Below, in pieces: positions 20,452 to 29,521 of a stretch of 64,000 nt of DNA. Every line of letters starts with the position of its first letter. Position 1 is the stretch's first letter. The DNA comes from Leishmania mexicana MHOM/GT/2001/U1103 (lineage: Eukaryota; Euglenozoa; Kinetoplastea; Trypanosomatida; Trypanosomatidae), in contig NC_018311.1 in assembly GCF_000234665.1 (NCBI RefSeq), positions 248,001 to 312,000 on the forward strand, read 5' to 3'. Below the pieces are notes generated by a model that worked only from the letters and a program-made list of their open reading frames with translations, did no database searches and was not told the origin of the DNA. A program made the position numbers and the translations under genes.

Positions 20452-21596
20452 CAGCGTTCTCCGCTGTGTGTGCGTGCGTTGTCGTTGGATGTGTGTGTGT
20501 GTGGGTGTGTGTGTGTGTCTGTGTGGTGGGAGCGGGCGGCGTGGCGGTGAAGGCGCTGACGAGACTTGCAGGGCGTCCGAGGAGTTGCTCTGTCGCTGCT
20601 ACGACACCTCCCCGTGCCCTCGGGTCCTGCTCCTTCTCTCTCGCCGCGCTTCGCACTGCTTGGGCTTCTCTGTTGTTCAGGTGAAGGGCAGCTTGTCTTT
20701 TTCACTTTCCGCTCAGCTCGATCTGTCACGCGTGCGCGCACACACACACACACACACGCCCACCAGCAACAAGCCAGAGGGCCAATGAGGACTCGCACAC
20801 ATCGAGTCTTTCCATGTTCCCCCCCCTTCCCCCCTTTTGTGCAGCGACGTGCACGCACGCACGACTCCGCGCACGTCCACGGCAGCCGGCCTGCATCCCT
20901 CTCTCTCACACACACACATTGCTGTGTGTGTGTGTGTGTCGGCCTCCGGTGTTTGGGACCCTCCACGGTTCGCCTCAGCCACCATCGTCGTCCTCCCTTC
21001 CCCCACCCGCGCAAGTCGCTGAACAACAAACATAGACGTGCGCACGGAGACCTCCTCCTCCTCTCCCTCTTTCACACAGAACGCACGCGCGCCAAATCGC
21101 AGACGACCACGAGGGCAAGAACGAGGCGACGGCGATATCTCGCTGCTGCGTCTTCCTTCTCTGCTGCTGCTGCTCCATCGCCGTGCGCCTCCCACGCCGC
21201 ACCTCTCTGCTCCTCCCCTTGCGCGCGCTCATCTTCTGTGCTGCCTTGCGTCACGAGTCACTGAACGTCATACACACGCACATACACGTGTTGGCGCAAG
21301 CACCCACCACACCCTTACCGACACACCCCATACACGCACCGCAGCGACACCTTCGCGTACGTGTTCCGTTCTCTCCCTCCTTGCTTTGCTTTCTCTTACT
21401 TGCTCGCTCGCTCGCCTACGTTGTGCGCGCCGTGCCGTGTTGCCTATTCTTGACTTTCAGGCTTCACACATCGTTGTCGTCGTCTCTGTTTCTCTCTCCC
21501 CACCTCGAACCCGCGCTTCCGTGGTGTGCACACGCACACGCACACGCTCTCGTGCTGCGCATCGCTCGTAGGATAGCACATCTGTGCTGCGTCATC
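20452..21596 (+). other. Intergenic spacer with clear splice signal
   Basis: No gene. TG repeats at 20489-20520, CA repeats at 20739-20758, C-rich tract 20819-20838, TG repeat 20923-20939, CT-rich stretches 21040-21075 and 21365-21418, and a final tract ending in AG at 21460. Frames up to 232 codons here are low-complexity. Confidence 0.6.
21459..21460 (+). promoter_or_regulatory. Candidate trans-splice acceptor AG for ETF-QO
   Basis: The pyrimidine-rich run ending GACTTTCAG is a strong acceptor. It gives a 136-base 5' UTR with no upstream ATG before 21597. Confidence 0.5.
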
Positions 21597-23324
21597 ATGC
21601 TTCGCTGGACGTCGCGCTACTTGTGTGCCTCTGCCGCGGCGGCTGCGGGGTCTGAGGTGCACCGCGACGTCGAGGAGTTCGCCGTTGTCATTGTGGGCGG
21701 TGGTCCTTCGGGGCTCTCGGCTGCCATTCGGCTGAAGCAGCTCGCCGGGGACCAGAGGGACTCTTTCCGCGTCGGCCTCGTCGAAAAGGGCAGCGAGATT
21801 GGCGCCCACACGCTCTCCGGCGCCTGTGTGGAGCCTCACGGGCTGGATGAGTTGCTGCCCGGGTGGCGTGAGCAGGAGGGATCCCTTCTTGCCAGCATGA
21901 CACCCGTCACGTCCGACGCCTTTCATGTGCTGATAGGACCGTCACGAAGCGTGAAGGTGCCGTGGCTGCCCTCGACGCTGCACAATCGCGGCAACTACAT
22001 CACGTCTCTCGGCGGCATGTGCAAGTGGCTTGGCGAGCAGGCCGAGGCGCTCGGGGTGGAGATCTACCCCGGCTTTGCGGCGGCGGACGTCGTCGTTGAC
22101 GAGGCGACCGGGGCCGTGACGGGGGTGCAGCTGAATGACAGGGGTGTCGACAAGAACGGACGGAAGACGGCGCACTACGAGCCCGGGATGATCTTCCGCG
22201 CAAAGCAGACCATCTTCGCCGAGGGCTGCCGCGGATCCTGCACGAAGCAGTTGGAGAAGCGTTTTGGGCTGCGCACCGCCGACAACCCGCAGACGTTCGG
22301 ACTCGGCATCAAGGAGGTGTGGGAGGTGCCGAAGGAGCGGCACCACCCAGGCACCGTCATGCACACGGTGGGGTGGCCGACGACAGACAAGGGGCACGAC
22401 AACACCTACGGCGGCTCCTTCCTCTACCACTACGGTGACGGCCTCATTTCGTGCGGTTACGTGGTCGGCCTCGACTACTCGAACCCGTACTGCCGGCCGT
22501 ACATGGAGATGCAGAAGTGGAAGACGCATGACCTCATTCGAGGGCAGCTAGAGGGCGGCCGACCGATCCTGTACGGTGCGCGCACGTTGGTCGAGGGCGG
22601 CTTCAGCGCGTTGCCGAGGCTGCACTTCCCCGGCGGCGTGCTGGTGGGGGACTGCGCTGGTTTTTTGAACCTTCCAAAGATCAAGGGCACGCACACAGCC
22701 ATGAAGTCTGGCATGCTGGCTGCCGAGGCCGTCTACGAGGACGCCTTCAAGGGCGGCAAGGAGGAGGGGGCCAGCGGCGTGGAATGCAAGAGCTACGACG
22801 ACTACTTCCGTAGCAGCTGGCTGTACAACGAGCTCTACACGGTGCGCAACGTGCGGCAGAGCTTCCACAAGAGCTTCAAGTGGGGGATGCTCTACACCGG
22901 CATTACCTCACTCCTGCTGCACGGCCGCGAACCGTGGACGCTGAAGCACACCACACCAGACAACTTGTCGTTGAAACCGGCGAAAGAATGCGTGGAGATT
23001 GAGTACCCGAAGCCGGACGACACGCTCACCTTCGACCTGCTTACCAACCACAGCCGTAGCGGGACGGCCCACAGTGCTGACCAGCCGTGCCATCTGCGCC
23101 TGAAGGACTCCAAGGTTGCCGAGGAGGTGAACCTAAAGACGTATGCAGGGCCGGAGGCGCGCTTCTGCCCAGCTGGTGTGTACGAGTTCGTCAGCGACAA
23201 GTTGGTGATCAACGCACAGAACTGCCTCCACTGCAAGGCGTGCGACATCAAGGATCCGACGCAGAACATCAACTGGACGGTGCCCGAGGGCGGCGGTGGC
23301 CCCAACTACCAGGGCCAGATGTAA
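21597..23324 (+). CDS. ETFQO: Electron transfer flavoprotein-ubiquinone oxidoreductase, mitochondrial
   Basis: 575 residues. This inner-membrane enzyme passes electrons from ETF (reduced by acyl-CoA and amino-acid dehydrogenases) to ubiquinone through FAD and a 4Fe-4S cluster. The N-terminus (MLRWTSRYLCASAAAA) is basic and hydroxylated, like a mitochondrial presequence. The FAD dinucleotide motif VIVGGGPSGLSAA lies at residues ~31-43, followed by EKGSEIGAHTLSGA. The FAD/quinone region includes GDCAGFLNLPKIKGTHTAMKSG. The C-terminal cluster ligands are CPAG (~residue 522) and CLHCKAC (~542), followed by the typical QNINWTVPEGGGGPNYQGQM end (residue 575). Length is close to the family norm once processed. 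Start is the first ATG after a strong acceptor at 21460. Very confident. Confidence 0.97.
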   Translation: MLRWTSRYLCASAAAAAGSEVHRDVEEFAVVIVGGGPSGLSAAIRLKQLAGDQRDSFRVGLVEKGSEIGAHTLSGACVEPHGLDELLPGWREQEGSLLASMTPVTSDAFHVLIGPSRSVKVPWLPSTLHNRGNYITSLGGMCKWLGEQAEALGVEIYPGFAAADVVVDEATGAVTGVQLNDRGVDKNGRKTAHYEPGMIFRAKQTIFAEGCRGSCTKQLEKRFGLRTADNPQTFGLGIKEVWEVPKERHHPGTVMHTVGWPTTDKGHDNTYGGSFLYHYGDGLISCGYVVGLDYSNPYCRPYMEMQKWKTHDLIRGQLEGGRPILYGARTLVEGGFSALPRLHFPGGVLVGDCAGFLNLPKIKGTHTAMKSGMLAAEAVYEDAFKGGKEEGASGVECKSYDDYFRSSWLYNELYTVRNVRQSFHKSFKWGMLYTGITSLLLHGREPWTLKHTTPDNLSLKPAKECVEIEYPKPDDTLTFDLLTNHSRSGTAHSADQPCHLRLKDSKVAEEVNLKTYAGPEARFCPAGVYEFVSDKLVINAQNCLHCKACDIKDPTQNINWTVPEGGGGPNYQGQM

Positions 23325-24802
23325 AAGTCCCCCCCTCCTCCCGCCGTTCCTGCCTCCGCACTCATTTCTGGCATCGCAGCACCCCCCCCCACTCTACCCC
23401 CCTCTCCCCCACCTCACGCTTTTTCTCGCTGTGCAGGCGTGTGCGTGTGAGTATCCCATTCCCCCCCCCTCTTCCTCTGCGTCGCCGTCGCCTCTCTGTC
23501 CCTCAAAGTGCTTGCAGAGTCTTTTCCTTTTTCTATTCGGGCCCGTCTCTGCTCGCGTTGTCGTGCGCATGTGTGAGCGGGTGTGCGCCTGGGACCTTCG
23601 TGCGCTCTCTCCTCCTTCGCTCTGCTGCGTTGAACCTCTCCCGCTCTCCCGCTCTCCCGCTCTTCCCCCCTGCCTACCACCGCTCTCATGTGGCACCGGA
23701 GATTGTCGTGATGACGCGTAGAAGGTGCGCTGGAGAAAATTGGAGTCAATGATGTCATCGGCTACACACCGCTCTCCTAGCGGCCGGCGACAGAGGTATG
23801 CCTGGAGGTTGTGCGGCTCTGGTGGTGGTGGTGGTGGGGGGGAGACGGGTGCTGAGAAGAGTGAGGTGGGCCTGAGTCAGTGAAGAGAAGGCGGTGGGTC
23901 CCTGCTGTAAAACGTTTTGAGGGCGTTGTGTCAAGAGCGGCGGTGTGCTTGCCCGGCGTATGCGGGCACGTATGTATGTCTGCGCTTGTGAGCGGGACGG
24001 TCGCACGCGCTCCCCCCTCCCCGTCTTCCCCTTCATTGCGGTTTCCGGGACCCCTCCGCAGGCCATCGCGTAGTTCGTCCCCGCCTGTGGTGTCTGTGCA
24101 TCTCCCCGCCCCCCTCTCTCTATCTCTCTATTCCCGTTCTCGTTTCGTGGTGTCAGAGGACGGGAGCAGCGAAGGCGAGATGCGAGGGAGAGAGGGCGGC
24201 GCCGCGTCAGCACGGGATCCCCCGAAGCAAGGGGAAGAGAAGTACGAAAACCTAATCGATGTGCGCACGCAGCAGGGCGGCCGAAGCGGTTTCGGCACCT
24301 CCAGCGCCGACGAGGATTACCATGCGTGTGTGTCTCTGCGGTATGCTTTCTGTAGCTCATTCTTTGGACTCGTGTGCCGTGTCAGCGCACTTCCGTGGAG
24401 GTCTTCCCACCTCCCTCCCTCGCAGGCAGGGGTGCCAGAAGGCGTGCGCACGCCCATTGCTGTGCATGATCGCACCCCCTCCTCCTCCTCTGACTATTGT
24501 CTCCCTTTTCTCCTTCTTTTGGTGTTCATCTTGCGTCCCAAATCGGACACGCGCCATGCGCAGTGTGCGTGCGTGCGTGCGTGTGCCTACTCGCCTGCTT
24601 GTGGGCACGTCTGCACTGCTCCCCGCCACCGCCACCTCAACTTCCCTCCGCTCCCATTTGCGGCGGCTCCACATCACCGCCAATCGACACATAAAAGCGG
24701 AACGTAAGTGGTGGTGGACATCGACGTCAGCCAATCACGGGAAGCGCGATAACGTACCTGGTCACACACACACACACACTGCGCGCAGGGACGCAGGACA
24801 GG
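23325..24802 (+). other. Long intergenic spacer
   Basis: About 1.5 kb without a convincing gene. C-rich tracts at 23328-23342, 23381-23412 and 23459-23472, a GGT repeat at 23819-23838, CT tracts at 24100-24140 and 24478-24535, GTGC repeats near 24566-24590, and CA repeat at 24763-24780. Two overlapping frames of ~275 codons (from 23880 and 24259) lack domains and have spacer-like composition. Confidence 0.55.
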
Positions 24803-25390
24803 ATGTTGAACTGCTTCTTTGGGGCGGAGCTGAAGCCGGACGGGGTCCCGGTGAGCTTCACCATACCCAAAGGAACGACGCTCGTCATCACGCAGTGCGC
24901 CGTCACGAGTGTGGTGCCGCCACAGCAGTCAACGGACGCTGGCGCGTCTTTGTTTCCAGCTGTGGCAGCCAAGGCGTACAGCCCTGTGACACTGTGCGTG
25001 CAGGGCCACGGTCTGCCCACTCGCTTTGCCGTCTGCTCTTTATCCCCGGCGCAGCATATCACGTACTGCCCCTTGCAGCTTCTCTTCTCTAAGCCAGTGT
25101 CGTTTGTGCTCGTGCCGCAGACCGGATCCACGGCTGCCGCTGCTGCGTCGTCGTCACCCTCGCCAGCCGCGCATGCAGGTAAGAAGGCGGGGCGGAATCA
25201 GAAGTGCAACAAGACCGCGGCAGGTGCTCACGGTGCTGGGGCAGAGGCCACCGCTGCCTACCCGACGGTGCACCTGACGGGCTACTATGAGCGTGCCGCT
25301 GACGAGGACGAGGAGGATGGCAGCGTGGCCATGGACGTCATGGAGACGAGTGATGATGGGGAACACGACGATCTGTCCGATGACGAGTAA
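24803..25390 (+). CDS. Nucleoplasmin-like (NPL) domain protein
   Basis: 195 residues. The N-terminal ~115 residues fit the nucleoplasmin-like/FKBP39-type beta-sandwich: opening FFGAELKPDGVPVSFTIPKG, then a TLVITQCAVTSVV strand, a central CPLQLLFSKPVSFVLV strand, and later VHLTGYYE, the usual last strand. A Lys/Ala-rich linker interrupts the domain, and the C-terminus is a long acidic tail (Asp/Glu-rich, ending DDLSDDE). NPL proteins with acidic tails bind histones or act as nuclear chaperones and form pentamers. No FKBP peptidyl-prolyl isomerase domain follows. The gene lies directly upstream of another short protein with similar strand spacing. Domain call good; chromatin function inferred. 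Confidence 0.82.
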   Translation: MLNCFFGAELKPDGVPVSFTIPKGTTLVITQCAVTSVVPPQQSTDAGASLFPAVAAKAYSPVTLCVQGHGLPTRFAVCSLSPAQHITYCPLQLLFSKPVSFVLVPQTGSTAAAAASSSPSPAAHAGKKAGRNQKCNKTAAGAHGAGAEATAAYPTVHLTGYYERAADEDEEDGSVAMDVMETSDDGEHDDLSDDE

Positions 25391-25519
25391 CCGGAAAGAG
25401 ATGGCGTCACGAAGGGGTTGTTGCGGAGGCGGAACGGGCGCCTTTTCTTGTGTGTGTGCCGCGAGTTGAACGCGTAACAGATGATCGACGTAAAAAAAAA
25501 CTGTGAGCCAGAACAAGCA

Positions 25520-25536
25520 CCCCCCCCCCCCCCCCC
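25520..25536 (+). repeat. C17 homopolymer
   Basis: Seventeen consecutive C, followed by a short alternating GC stretch. Prone to length variation and sequencing error. Confidence 0.85.
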
Positions 25537-26199
25537 GCGCGCGTGCCCACCATGCGATCACGGAGTAATCTCCATCACGAGGCACACAGGTGCTTCGCGT
25601 GCAGCATGCCGCCGTTGCCTTCCTGGGCTGTGGAGAGACAGCGAGAGGGCGGACGACGTCCACAGGGGACGGCGATGCCGAAATATGCGAACACGCGCAT
25701 ACACACGTATGTACGCACGTGCGATGAGGTCTACGTGAGGTTATAGGGTGATGACACAGTTGACGGGGAAAGCAAATCGAAGAGTGATAGGGCAACCAAC
25801 GCGAGCCACCAACCCCTCTCCCTCCCCCCTTATCCACCCAAACATGCACATACATGCACGCATGCGTAGCTTCTATGCTGTGCGGATCAGCATGGGTGCC
25901 GCAGTCTCTCTTTTCGCTCACGCCGGGAGTGGTGGCGTCAGTTCCGCGCGCGTGCGTGTGTGTGTACTTCTCTCTCTTGGCTTCATCTTCGTCATCTCGC
26001 CAAGCACCCACCCAGTCGCCGTCCACCTTTTCTCCTGCACTGCTCGGTTTATCTCTCTTCCCTCACTCTTCGTGTTCTGCCCACCGGAACGTCACGCATC
26101 TCTTCCGCGTTGGTGGCGTCGGTCGTCTGCGTGAGCTTCGGAAGAACCGCGAGGCCTTCTCCCCTCCCCCTCTCCTCCTGTATCCTTCACTCGTACATC

Positions 26200-26201
26200 A
26201 G
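26200..26201 (+). promoter_or_regulatory. Candidate trans-splice acceptor AG
   Basis: First AG after the CT tract 26155-26195, 65 bases before the ATG at 26267. Confidence 0.4.
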
Positions 26202-26266
26202 CGTTCATCTGCCCTGCGGACACCGTCGTCGTTCACGCCAGACTCGGCTCTCTCTCTGTGTGGAAG

Positions 26267-27034
26267 ATGAGGCCGATCGCGTTGGGCTTCCAGATCCCAT
26301 CGCTGAGAGATGCGTGTGTAGCGAACACGGCCGCGTGGACGCTGGCGGTACCTTACCCGGTTGGCAAGTCCACCTTGCAGGTCAGTGGCATTCACGCGCG
26401 ACTTGTGCCGGTGAAGCCATCCACTTCCAAGAGCAACGGCGTCGTCAAACATGGGCAGCAGCAGCAGCAGCGGCAGCTGCCGCACAGAAAGGGTCTGCCG
26501 TCGTCTCTGCCTCCTGGCGATGCACTGATGGCTGATATCGTTGTGCATGCGCACGTTCGCGGGGAGCTGAACAGCGCGCCGCGGTCGTACGTCGTCGCTG
26601 TGATTCCGCTGCGGTTTGACGGTGCCGCTGCGCCTGCTCCATCAGGTCCTGCGATGGTGTCCTCGGCCACATTGGCGCATGCTGGTGCTTCGACGCTGCC
26701 GTCGACGCCGCGTGACAACCGTGCTGTCAGCGCACAGGCTCGCGGGGCAGGCCGAGGCGCCATTGCAGGTGTCTTCGCCTCCGCCTTCGCCAGGATCGAC
26801 TTGCGCACGCAGATGGAGCGGGTGCGACTGAGCTTCACCGTCGTTCCCTGCAGCAGGACCGGTGGCGCTGGCGCGGCTGCCAACCGCACGGTTACCAACG
26901 GTGCCGCTCATGCCAACGCGGGCAAGCGACTGCGCGAGGAGGCTGGCGAGGCAGCTGACGACTCGGAGTCCGAAGCCTTCCTTGACTGCACGATTGATGT
27001 GACGGTGGTGGGGACAGTGTCACCCATTGCGTAA
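26267..27034 (+). CDS. Hypothetical protein, possibly a divergent nucleoplasmin-like relative
   Basis: 255 residues, family not recognised with certainty. It has beta-rich segments separated by Gln, Ala/Ser/Thr and Ala/Gly linkers. N-terminal LGFQIPSLRDA...WTLAVPYPVGKSTLQVSGIHARLVPV has the same spacing of strands as the upstream nucleoplasmin-like protein. MERVRLSFTVV and the final LDCTIDVTVVGTVSPIA could be later strands. An acidic patch (EEAGEAADDSESEA) sits before the last strand. The frame opens nine bases earlier with GTG; the first ATG (26267) follows a plausible acceptor at 26201. The NPL relation is inference from hydrophobic pattern and neighbourhood only. Confidence 0.7.
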   Translation: MRPIALGFQIPSLRDACVANTAAWTLAVPYPVGKSTLQVSGIHARLVPVKPSTSKSNGVVKHGQQQQQRQLPHRKGLPSSLPPGDALMADIVVHAHVRGELNSAPRSYVVAVIPLRFDGAAAPAPSGPAMVSSATLAHAGASTLPSTPRDNRAVSAQARGAGRGAIAGVFASAFARIDLRTQMERVRLSFTVVPCSRTGGAGAAANRTVTNGAAHANAGKRLREEAGEAADDSESEAFLDCTIDVTVVGTVSPIA

Positions 27035-27373
27035 TCTTTAGCGTGCGTGCGTGCGTGGGCGTGCGTGTGTGTGTGTCGTTCTTCGATGAAGCCGCATTAG
27101 AAAAGGGAAAAGGGGGGAATGTGAGGATCGCGGTGGCCCTTGTGCGTGTGGCTCTGTGTGTGTGTGTGTGTGTGATGGGAATGATGGGGTGCGGGGGGGG
27201 CGTGGGATGGCTTGGGGTTGCTTTCCGCGTGGCGACGGTGAGCTGCTCTTGCCTGTTTCTCTCTCTTCCTCCCTCTCTCCCACCTTGCCGTAGTTCTGGC
27301 ATACATACACACACACACACACACACCAACACGGGCGTCCACACAAGACGCATCACCTGCGCGGCGGCTATGC

Positions 27374-27404
27374 CCTCTCCCCCCACCCTGCATGGGGGGA
27401 GAGG
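27374..27404 (+). repeat. Perfect GC-rich inverted repeat (hairpin)
   Basis: Left arm CCTCTCCCCCC (27374-27384) pairs exactly with right arm GGGGGGAGAGG (27394-27404) around a 9-base loop. The 11-bp stem is nearly all G-C. There is no U-run after it and kinetoplastid Pol II has no such terminators, so a UTR/processing element or chance is more likely. Confidence 0.75.
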
Positions 27405-27568
27405 AGAGGGACCAGACACAGCCCCCCCCCCCATGCTTTACCGTCACCAGCGTCCCCTCTGCCCCGCTGTGCCTCCCCCCCACCACACACACACACACAC
27501 ACACACACGTGCCCAACAAGAGAAAAAACGAACGCACGTGCGTGTAGCCTTGGAGGGTAAGGCAGGAA

Positions 27569-27586
27569 ATATATATATATATATAT
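27569..27586 (+). repeat. (AT)9 microsatellite
   Basis: Alternating AT just 24 bases before the ATG of the coiled-coil gene. If the acceptor at 27520 is used it would lie in the 5' UTR. Confidence 0.8.
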
Positions 27587-27610
27587 CCAGTAACAGCGGC
27601 TCGGAAAAGG

Positions 27611-29521
27611 ATGTCATCACCGCGGACGCATGTCGTCGACCTCGGCCGCATGCCGCGCGAGGACCTCATTGAAATCGCCAAGAGGCAGGCGACTCAGATC
27701 CGCGAGAAGAACACGCGCATATCGGCCATGGAGTCGTTTATCGAAAGTCTCACCGGCACGTCCGCGGAGGAGAGCCTCTCGCGGCACCTGCACGCCAACC
27801 CGAGCACCCCTCCGCACAACTCGAGCACGGCAACACCAGCCTTCTTAGCTGGATCTGATACTCACACACCCGCCACTGCTTCCACATCGCAGCTGCTGCA
27901 ACTGCAGAAGACAGGAGAGGAAGAGCAGCTCCAGCACACCTTGCGTGTCTCGGAGCTGGAAGAGCAGCTGCTTGAGAGGCAGCGTGAATATGGCCAACTT
28001 CAGGCGAAGGTGGATGCGTGGAAAACGAAGGTTATTGCCGTCATGACAGCTGACCAGGAGCGCATCCGCGGCCTCGAAGCTCAACTGGCCGCGGCCGCGG
28101 CCACATCATACGAATCATCGCCGTCTTCCGCTCCGTTCAACGCGCCTTTCGGAGTAACCGCGGCACCCTCACCTGACGCTGGTGCGTCTTACATGGCTAC
28201 CCAGCTTCAGCAGCTGCAGGCACCGGTATCTGCTCCTCCGCAAGAGCTCCACAGCGTTTGGGAAGAGCCTCAACAAGCTCAGTCTCAGCCTCAAGAGCAG
28301 CGCCCTTCGGTATTCCATGCACCGTTGCCGTCCGCCGCTGCCACATTGACCACGGAAAACTTGATGAGCGCACCGCCGGCAGCGCTCAGACCGCCGCCCT
28401 CCACTCTCTCAGAAGAGTTGTCCGACAACACGTTTTCTCTGCCCCCCGCACCGATAACTGCAGCCGGGATTCCACCTGAAGTTCTCCAGGAAGCCGTGCG
28501 CATGCAGCTAGCTTCGTGGAAGGAGCAGGCCGAAACGGCCAGGCTGGCAGATAAAAGCCGCATTCAGGACCTCGAGTCGCAGCTGGCAGCGCTAGGGACT
28601 GCCACCAGTGTTGATCACGCTTGTAAGGCTGAGCTTTCTGCGGAGGCGGAGGCGCTGCGCGCGGAGGTGGACCGTCTGCAGAAGGCGCTAGAGGCCGGGA
28701 AGCGCGAGCGCGATTTGGTGCAGGAGGCCGACAGGTCGGAGGTGGAGTCTTACCGCGCGGTGTTCAAGAGGCAGATCACGGAGCTAAACTGCGAAATCGA
28801 TGAGCTGCGCGCCGCCGCCGCTGCGGCCAAGGAGGACCGCGAGGCTACCCTGAGCGCTTGCGCTGCTGAGCATGCCGCGGAGACGGAGGCGCTGCGCGTG
28901 GAGGTGCACCGTCTGCAGAAGACGCTAGAGACCGCGGAGCGCGAGCGCGACGACGCGGCTGTCTCGATGAAGGCATTTCGGGCAAAGATGGATGAGTGGA
29001 AGGCGAAAGTGCGAAATGTTGTGGAGAATGGTGAGTTGCAGCGTCGTGCGTTGGAGGCGGAGGTGCAACGCTTGAAGGAGGACCGGGTCGCTGCTGGTGC
29101 TGGTGGTGACGCGTCGTGTGGAGAGAATCATCACAGGAAAGATGATGGCGAGTTAGGGGCGGCTTCCACCTCGGTGGAGCGCAAGGAGGCGTGGCCACAG
29201 GCGGATGTGGTGGGCTATGCATCGGAGGACAGTACGGTGATGTGGCCTGCCGCGGGTGCCCTTCAAGACATTCCGGTGCAGACTTCTATCGCTACAGAAG
29301 TTGCTCTCCAAGTGGGGACGGACGTGTCTCCGGTGCCGGGCCCTGTGGCGCTGCCCGAGCTGCATCTGCAGAGCACGCAGGCCCTGTTAATGGAGTGTGA
29401 GCGCGCTGCCGTGGAGAATAGGCGACTCCAACGCATCGTCGCGCAGCTGTCCAGATTTCGAGAGGGGGTAATGAGGGAGGTTCGTGCGGTTGCTGTGCCT
29501 CCCTCTGCACCCGCCTCGTGA
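27611..29521 (+). CDS. Coiled-coil protein with repeated WK modules
   Basis: 636 residues, function unknown. The N-terminus (REDLIEIAKRQATQIREKNTRIS) is a charged helix. Coiled-coil segments lie at ~residues 100-165, 295-335 and 340-515, separated by Pro/Gln/Ser-rich disordered linkers; a last helix lies near 590-625. Three segments share a module with Trp-Lys followed about 20 residues later by LExQL or LExEVQRL: DAWKTKV, ASWKEQAE and DEWKAKV. A second pair, EALRAEVDRLQKALE and EALRVEVHRLQKTLE, is also repeated. Such architecture is common in golgins, basal-body and cytoskeletal proteins. I see no GRIP or other localisation domain that would decide. Start at 27611 directly follows the AT repeat. 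Confidence 0.82.
   Translation: MSSPRTHVVDLGRMPREDLIEIAKRQATQIREKNTRISAMESFIESLTGTSAEESLSRHLHANPSTPPHNSSTATPAFLAGSDTHTPATASTSQLLQLQKTGEEEQLQHTLRVSELEEQLLERQREYGQLQAKVDAWKTKVIAVMTADQERIRGLEAQLAAAAATSYESSPSSAPFNAPFGVTAAPSPDAGASYMATQLQQLQAPVSAPPQELHSVWEEPQQAQSQPQEQRPSVFHAPLPSAAATLTTENLMSAPPAALRPPPSTLSEELSDNTFSLPPAPITAAGIPPEVLQEAVRMQLASWKEQAETARLADKSRIQDLESQLAALGTATSVDHACKAELSAEAEALRAEVDRLQKALEAGKRERDLVQEADRSEVESYRAVFKRQITELNCEIDELRAAAAAAKEDREATLSACAAEHAAETEALRVEVHRLQKTLETAERERDDAAVSMKAFRAKMDEWKAKVRNVVENGELQRRALEAEVQRLKEDRVAAGAGGDASCGENHHRKDDGELGAASTSVERKEAWPQADVVGYASEDSTVMWPAAGALQDIPVQTSIATEVALQVGTDVSPVPGPVALPELHLQSTQALLMECERAAVENRRLQRIVAQLSRFREGVMREVRAVAVPPSAPAS

Larger units (their letters stand above)
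25391..26266 (+). other. Intergenic spacer
   Basis: No gene. A8 run near 25492-25500, C17 run at 25520-25536, CT-rich tracts at 25815-25833, 26048-26075 and 26155-26195. The first AG after the last tract is 26200-26201, giving a ~65-base 5' UTR for the next gene. Confidence 0.6.
27035..27610 (+). other. Intergenic spacer dense in simple repeats
   Basis: No gene. It carries GTGC repeats at 27041-27060, (TG)n at 27151-27174, (CA)n at 27303-27328 and 27483-27508, a GC-rich inverted repeat at 27374-27404, C-rich tract 27450-27482, and (AT)n at 27569-27586. A likely acceptor AG for the next gene is 27519-27520. Confidence 0.6.

Noticed and set aside
23880..25092. Two overlapping ~275-codon frames upstream of the nucleoplasmin-like gene
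   Set aside because: They overlap in different frames, one runs into the real gene out of frame, and neither shows a domain or coding-like composition.
27374..27404. Rho-independent terminator at the GC hairpin
   Set aside because: No U-run follows, and the genome is eukaryotic with polycistronic Pol II transcription that does not end at such hairpins.
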